NCBI GenBank assembly: GCA_002399445.1 | Contig: DHDR01000034.1 | Span: 31,897-95,896, forward strand | Length of the DNA: 64,000 nucleotides | Direction of reading: 5' to 3' | Origin: Ruminococcaceae bacterium UBA4871 | GTDB taxonomy: Bacteria; Bacillota; Clostridia; Oscillospirales; Acutalibacteraceae | Part shown: positions 61,338 through 64,000 of the stretch, piece by piece | How the letters are laid out: every line of letters starts with the position of its first letter | Position numbering within the stretch: the stretch's first letter is position 1 | Notes under the pieces: generated by a model | Databases searched by the model: none | The model's input: the letters and a program-made list of their open reading frames with translations, nothing else | What the model was told of the DNA's origin: nothing | Translations under genes and position numbers: made by a program

Positions 61338-61371
61338 AGTAAAAAATGTAAAAAGTAAAAAAGTAAAAGTG
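61338..61371 (+). repeat. GTAAAAA-type short tandem repeat in the leader
   Basis: Four to five imperfect copies of GTAAAAA (spaced 6-9 bp) directly before GAAGGAGAG, the ribosome binding site of the next gene. Slippage here could alter leader length. Confidence 0.55.
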
Positions 61372-61385
61372 AAGGAGAGTTAGTT

Positions 61386-63629
61386 ATGAAAAAAGAACTT
61401 TTGAAGCGGATGATTGTAATTGCCCTTTGTGCAGCAATGATTATCCCAACAACCGCAATGTCTGCATTTGCGGCAAACGATACGAGCAGTTCCCGTACAG
61501 TGACTTCTCAGGAGAGCCAGCTTCCTGAAGTCATTATGACAGATGTTCAGAAAAAGGATACGGTACTTACGCCAGGTACTGCACAGGATGTGGGAATTGC
61601 CATAGGCCAGAAAATCATTGTGACAGTCAATGGAAACACATCCCCTACCCTGACGACAGATACAGATGCCGTACAGATATTCACACTCAGCCAATCCAAT
61701 GGAAAAACGACTTATGAAGTTTTTGCGCGCGGTGTAGTCGGAGCAACTGCCAATGTTTCCCTAAACGGACAGGCTCTTTTGAAAGTGACAAATACGGAAC
61801 GGCCGTTCTGGTGCGATACTACTATCAATCTGGGGATGCACATCGGTTCCAGTTATGTGTTTCAAATCCAAGGGGAATTGGGGTCCTCAATCGATGCCAA
61901 TTCTGCGGATTCTTCCACGTTGAGTGTATCCAAGGACGGAAATACAAAAACCATTAACGGAAAGCTGGTCCAGAACTTTCGGGTAACACCAGTTGGTAAC
62001 TCTGGCAAGACCGTTGGTGTTTATGTTAATTACAATGGTATCGCATATAAGGTGCTTTACATTCAGTCCATGCAAAAAAACAGCTCTCCCTATCAGAAGA
62101 ACATTCAATACCAGCTTGGTAAAAATCCAGATGTTTCGGCCATGCTGATTGAAAACACTGGCACTCATAAAGTCCTTTCCGATGATAAAACAGTAACCAG
62201 CAGTCTGCCTAGTGGCGGAGCATCCTATGTGACGGTTTACTCTCAGACAAAACCAACCTTGACTTCGGATTCAAATGCTGTCAAGGTCCAGACGATTGAG
62301 GATTACAAAAATCAGGAAACCACTTATGAATTACTTGCAAATGGAGCCGCTGATTCTACAGCAAACATTTCTCTAAACGGCCAAAAAGTTCTGACAGTAA
62401 ATGTGACAGCACTGCCGTTTACCTGTAGTGCTCCCTCAACAGTAAAAGTGCCTATTCTTTCAAACTATACTTTTCAGGTAACGGCAAGTGCCAGAGATTT
62501 TATAAATGTGACATCCGGAAACTCTGGTTCGGTTGTAGTTTCCAAAGTAGGAGAAACGACATACAAAAACGGACAGCAGATACAGGAATACTATGTAACC
62601 CCGATTGCCAATGTGGGCGCAAAAACAGGTATCTATGTCAATGCCAACAATAAGGCATATCATGCTTTCTGCGTGGAAAACGAACAGGCCAAGAAAACGG
62701 ATAACACTTCCAGCACTGCACCTTACAAATGCAGCATCTCAAAATATCAATTGCTTCATTATCATTCGGATACACCGTACACTTTTACGGTAACAACAAA
62801 TAAGAATAATTCGGTCACTGCATCTTCCGGAAACGGCAGCGTTGTGGACATTTCGCAGACTTCCAGTAAGATATCCGGAAACAATAAAATCGTGACTTTT
62901 ACCATGAAAGCCATTCCACTGGATATCCAGCATACTACACTGCGTACCTTTGATTGGGTACCTGCTGAAAGGTATTACGTTGATGACGTTTTTGTTGGCA
63001 CAGGAACAGCTAGTTATGGACGTGCGCCTTATGGCCTGAGAGCTTGGCCAGTTGGAACACAAAATCTGGACTCGGACTATAAATATTCAGAAACAATGTT
63101 TGATGAAGATGCAGATAACAGTTTTACAAATAATCACTGGACCAGCAATGGGGATGGCTATCAGGAAACCGGTGTGTATGTAAACATCAACGGACAGTCC
63201 AGTTTAGCATTTTCAGCTGGGACAACATTCTTACCTAATATTGAAAGCTCCGTATATGATATGTTTAGAGGTATCCCAATGTGTAGCACATATGCGTATG
63301 GCCGTGCTGTCGAAATTAATGGTAAGTCAAAAGCTTCAAAGATTGATTCTATTGTTTTTGGTATATTCGATTACTCTACATATAAAGACTATTTCAAAAT
63401 ACATCATATTTCTTATGGAACAACTCCTAAAGCAAATTCATTGCTTTTCTATTTAAGGCATAAAGATTCAGACCATGTGATTTATATCGAAAAATTATTA
63501 CCCAATAATGATGCAGTTATTTCAGAATCCAGTCCTAATATGAAAGGAAAATATTGTATGAGAGAAGCTGGCTTAAATAATCTCAAGAGTGATTCAGATA
63601 CAACATTCGTGTATGTCTATCTCAACTAA
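61386..63629 (+). CDS. Secreted repeat protein with C-terminal CHAP-like amidase/peptidase domain
   Basis: A 747-residue exported protein. A signal peptide (1 to about 29, ending AMSAFA|AND) leads to beta-rich repeats (about 60-560). These contain TLTTDTDAVQIFTL / TLTSDSNAVKVQTI and TYEVFARGVVGATANVSLNGQ / TYELLANGAADSTANISLNGQ (near copies about 200 residues apart), each followed by a module ending TVGVYVN or TGIYVN. The last 120 residues look like a CHAP domain: Cys633 in MCSTYAYGRAVE, His697 in DHVIYIEK and an acidic residue in ISESSP, suggesting peptidoglycan or peptide cleavage. The C-terminal part is poorer in GC than the rest. ATG follows GAAGGAGAGTTAGTT; a strong terminator follows. 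Confidence 0.7.
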   Translation: MKKELLKRMIVIALCAAMIIPTTAMSAFAANDTSSSRTVTSQESQLPEVIMTDVQKKDTVLTPGTAQDVGIAIGQKIIVTVNGNTSPTLTTDTDAVQIFTLSQSNGKTTYEVFARGVVGATANVSLNGQALLKVTNTERPFWCDTTINLGMHIGSSYVFQIQGELGSSIDANSADSSTLSVSKDGNTKTINGKLVQNFRVTPVGNSGKTVGVYVNYNGIAYKVLYIQSMQKNSSPYQKNIQYQLGKNPDVSAMLIENTGTHKVLSDDKTVTSSLPSGGASYVTVYSQTKPTLTSDSNAVKVQTIEDYKNQETTYELLANGAADSTANISLNGQKVLTVNVTALPFTCSAPSTVKVPILSNYTFQVTASARDFINVTSGNSGSVVVSKVGETTYKNGQQIQEYYVTPIANVGAKTGIYVNANNKAYHAFCVENEQAKKTDNTSSTAPYKCSISKYQLLHYHSDTPYTFTVTTNKNNSVTASSGNGSVVDISQTSSKISGNNKIVTFTMKAIPLDIQHTTLRTFDWVPAERYYVDDVFVGTGTASYGRAPYGLRAWPVGTQNLDSDYKYSETMFDEDADNSFTNNHWTSNGDGYQETGVYVNINGQSSLAFSAGTTFLPNIESSVYDMFRGIPMCSTYAYGRAVEINGKSKASKIDSIVFGIFDYSTYKDYFKIHHISYGTTPKANSLLFYLRHKDSDHVIYIEKLLPNNDAVISESSPNMKGKYCMREAGLNNLKSDSDTTFVYVYLN

Positions 63630-63681
63630 TCACACTTTCAAATACAAAAGTAAGTTCAATATCACATCAAAAAAATAAAGA

Positions 63682-63722
63682 AAGCTTGCAATTAGGAAGA
63701 AACCTATTTGCAAGCTTTTTTT
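63682..63722 (+). terminator. Terminator of the CHAP-like gene
   Basis: AAGCTTGCAA pairs with TTGCAAGCTT, then seven T. Confidence 0.9.
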
Positions 63723-63802
63723 ATATCACAATCAAGAAACAAATGAATAAATAAAAAATAACATATAATAAAAATAGATATTAACAAAAAGGAAGGGAAA
63801 CT

Positions 63803-64000
63803 ATGAAAATACAAACGAAACTCAAACAACTGGTTGCAGTTTTTCTGTGTGCAGCTACTGTAATCAGTTCTTTGCCAGTTTATGCTGCAGACACATCTTC
63901 AACAACGGCTTCCTCAACAAAGCCACAGCCGCAAAAAGTTGTTTCTTCAGATGCATTGTATCAATATGATGCAAATGGAGTTGCACTTGATACTGATGGA
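63803..64000 (+). CDS. Secreted protein, N-terminal part
   Basis: The first 66 codons of a gene cut by the right edge. The ATG follows AAAGGAAGGGAAACT. A typical signal peptide is seen (KLKQLVAVFLCAATVIS, then PVYAADTSS with a likely cut after AA), followed by a Ser/Thr-rich linker and PQPQKVVSSDALYQYD. The arrangement is like that of the preceding secreted protein, so the two may belong to one surface-protein cluster. No domain can be named from this piece. Confidence 0.8.
   Translation, partial: MKIQTKLKQLVAVFLCAATVISSLPVYAADTSSTTASSTKPQPQKVVSSDALYQYDANGVALDTDG

Larger units (their letters stand above)
60716..61385. other. Intergenic region between tRNA-Leu(GAG) and the CHAP-like gene
   Basis: About 670 bp. 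Two terminator hairpins come first. The stretch 60840-61090 has short open frames on both strands without ribosome binding sites; one plus-strand frame reads FYYLVENP, reminiscent of the end of membrane acyltransferases, so it may be a decayed gene end, but this is weak. 61100-61340 is AT-rich with no gene. The end has GTAAAAA-type repeats and the next ribosome binding site. Confidence 0.35.

Noticed and set aside
1..64000. CRISPR array, insertion sequence, prophage or rRNA operon
   Set aside because: I found no regularly spaced repeats, transposase or phage proteins, or rRNA sequence in the window.

Overview
The window looks like chromosome from a spore-forming, chemotactic, fermentative member of the Clostridia, most likely an Oscillospiraceae/Ruminococcaceae relative of the butyrate- or caproate-producing type (Caproiciproducens/Caproicibacterium-like). 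The grounds are the sporulation genes spmA, spmB and bofA, an AbrB-type regulator with a zinc-ribbon tail, a complete acetyl-CoA to butyryl-CoA operon with a butyrate-type CoA-transferase, ECF vitamin transporters, a CheA/W/R/B cluster, GGAGG ribosome binding sites and low to medium GC. The genus is an inference.

Layout. Positions 1-3431 (minus strand): an EAL-HDOD signalling protein cut by the left edge, a VanY carboxypeptidase, a stand-alone FlhB C-terminal-domain protein and a FliK-like protein. 3735-8219 (plus): cheA-cheW-cheR-cheB. 8625-12894: an AbrB regulator divergent from spmAB, endonuclease IV, a TtcA-like tRNA thiolase, and a folate ECF transporter gene (folT) behind a tetrahydrofolate riboswitch. 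13061-17077: a second ECF S component, hisF-hisH, mntP and a WYL regulator. 17335-24764: the CoA-transferase and, convergent to it, thlA-crt-hbd-bcd-etfB-etfA with a Rex-like operator at its promoters. 25147-28596: gltX-glnS and a tRNA-Leu(CAG). 28898-30681: a cold-shock gene with a terminator-like leader hairpin, then an ADP-ribosylglycohydrolase next to a DUF3841-like protein. 30851-36873: rpsB-tsf, an XRE regulator, a DUF4364 protein, bofA and secG-rnr. 37103-51389 (all minus): a topoisomerase IV-like pair, ftsH, hpt, tilS, dnaB, rplI, gdpP and RNase J. 52273-60715: rnhA-nifS, a six-repeat L,D-transpeptidase, acylphosphatase, a small coiled-coil protein, a DUF606 transporter, adenosine deaminase, sstT and tRNA-Leu(GAG). 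61386-64000: secreted proteins, the first ending in a CHAP-like domain and the second cut by the right edge.

How the genes work together. The thlA operon turns two acetyl-CoA into butyryl-CoA, with Bcd-EtfAB likely bifurcating electrons, and the CoA-transferase exchanges the acyl-CoA with acetate. The Rex-like site would tie the operon to the NADH/NAD+ ratio. The run from RNase J to ftsH is a housekeeping block for RNA turnover, c-di-AMP, replication, tRNA modification and proteolysis. I see no transposase, prophage, CRISPR array or rRNA gene. Most regulatory sites were read by eye from -35/-10 spacing and dyad symmetry and are predictions. Where several starts were possible I chose the one with the best ribosome binding site and said so.
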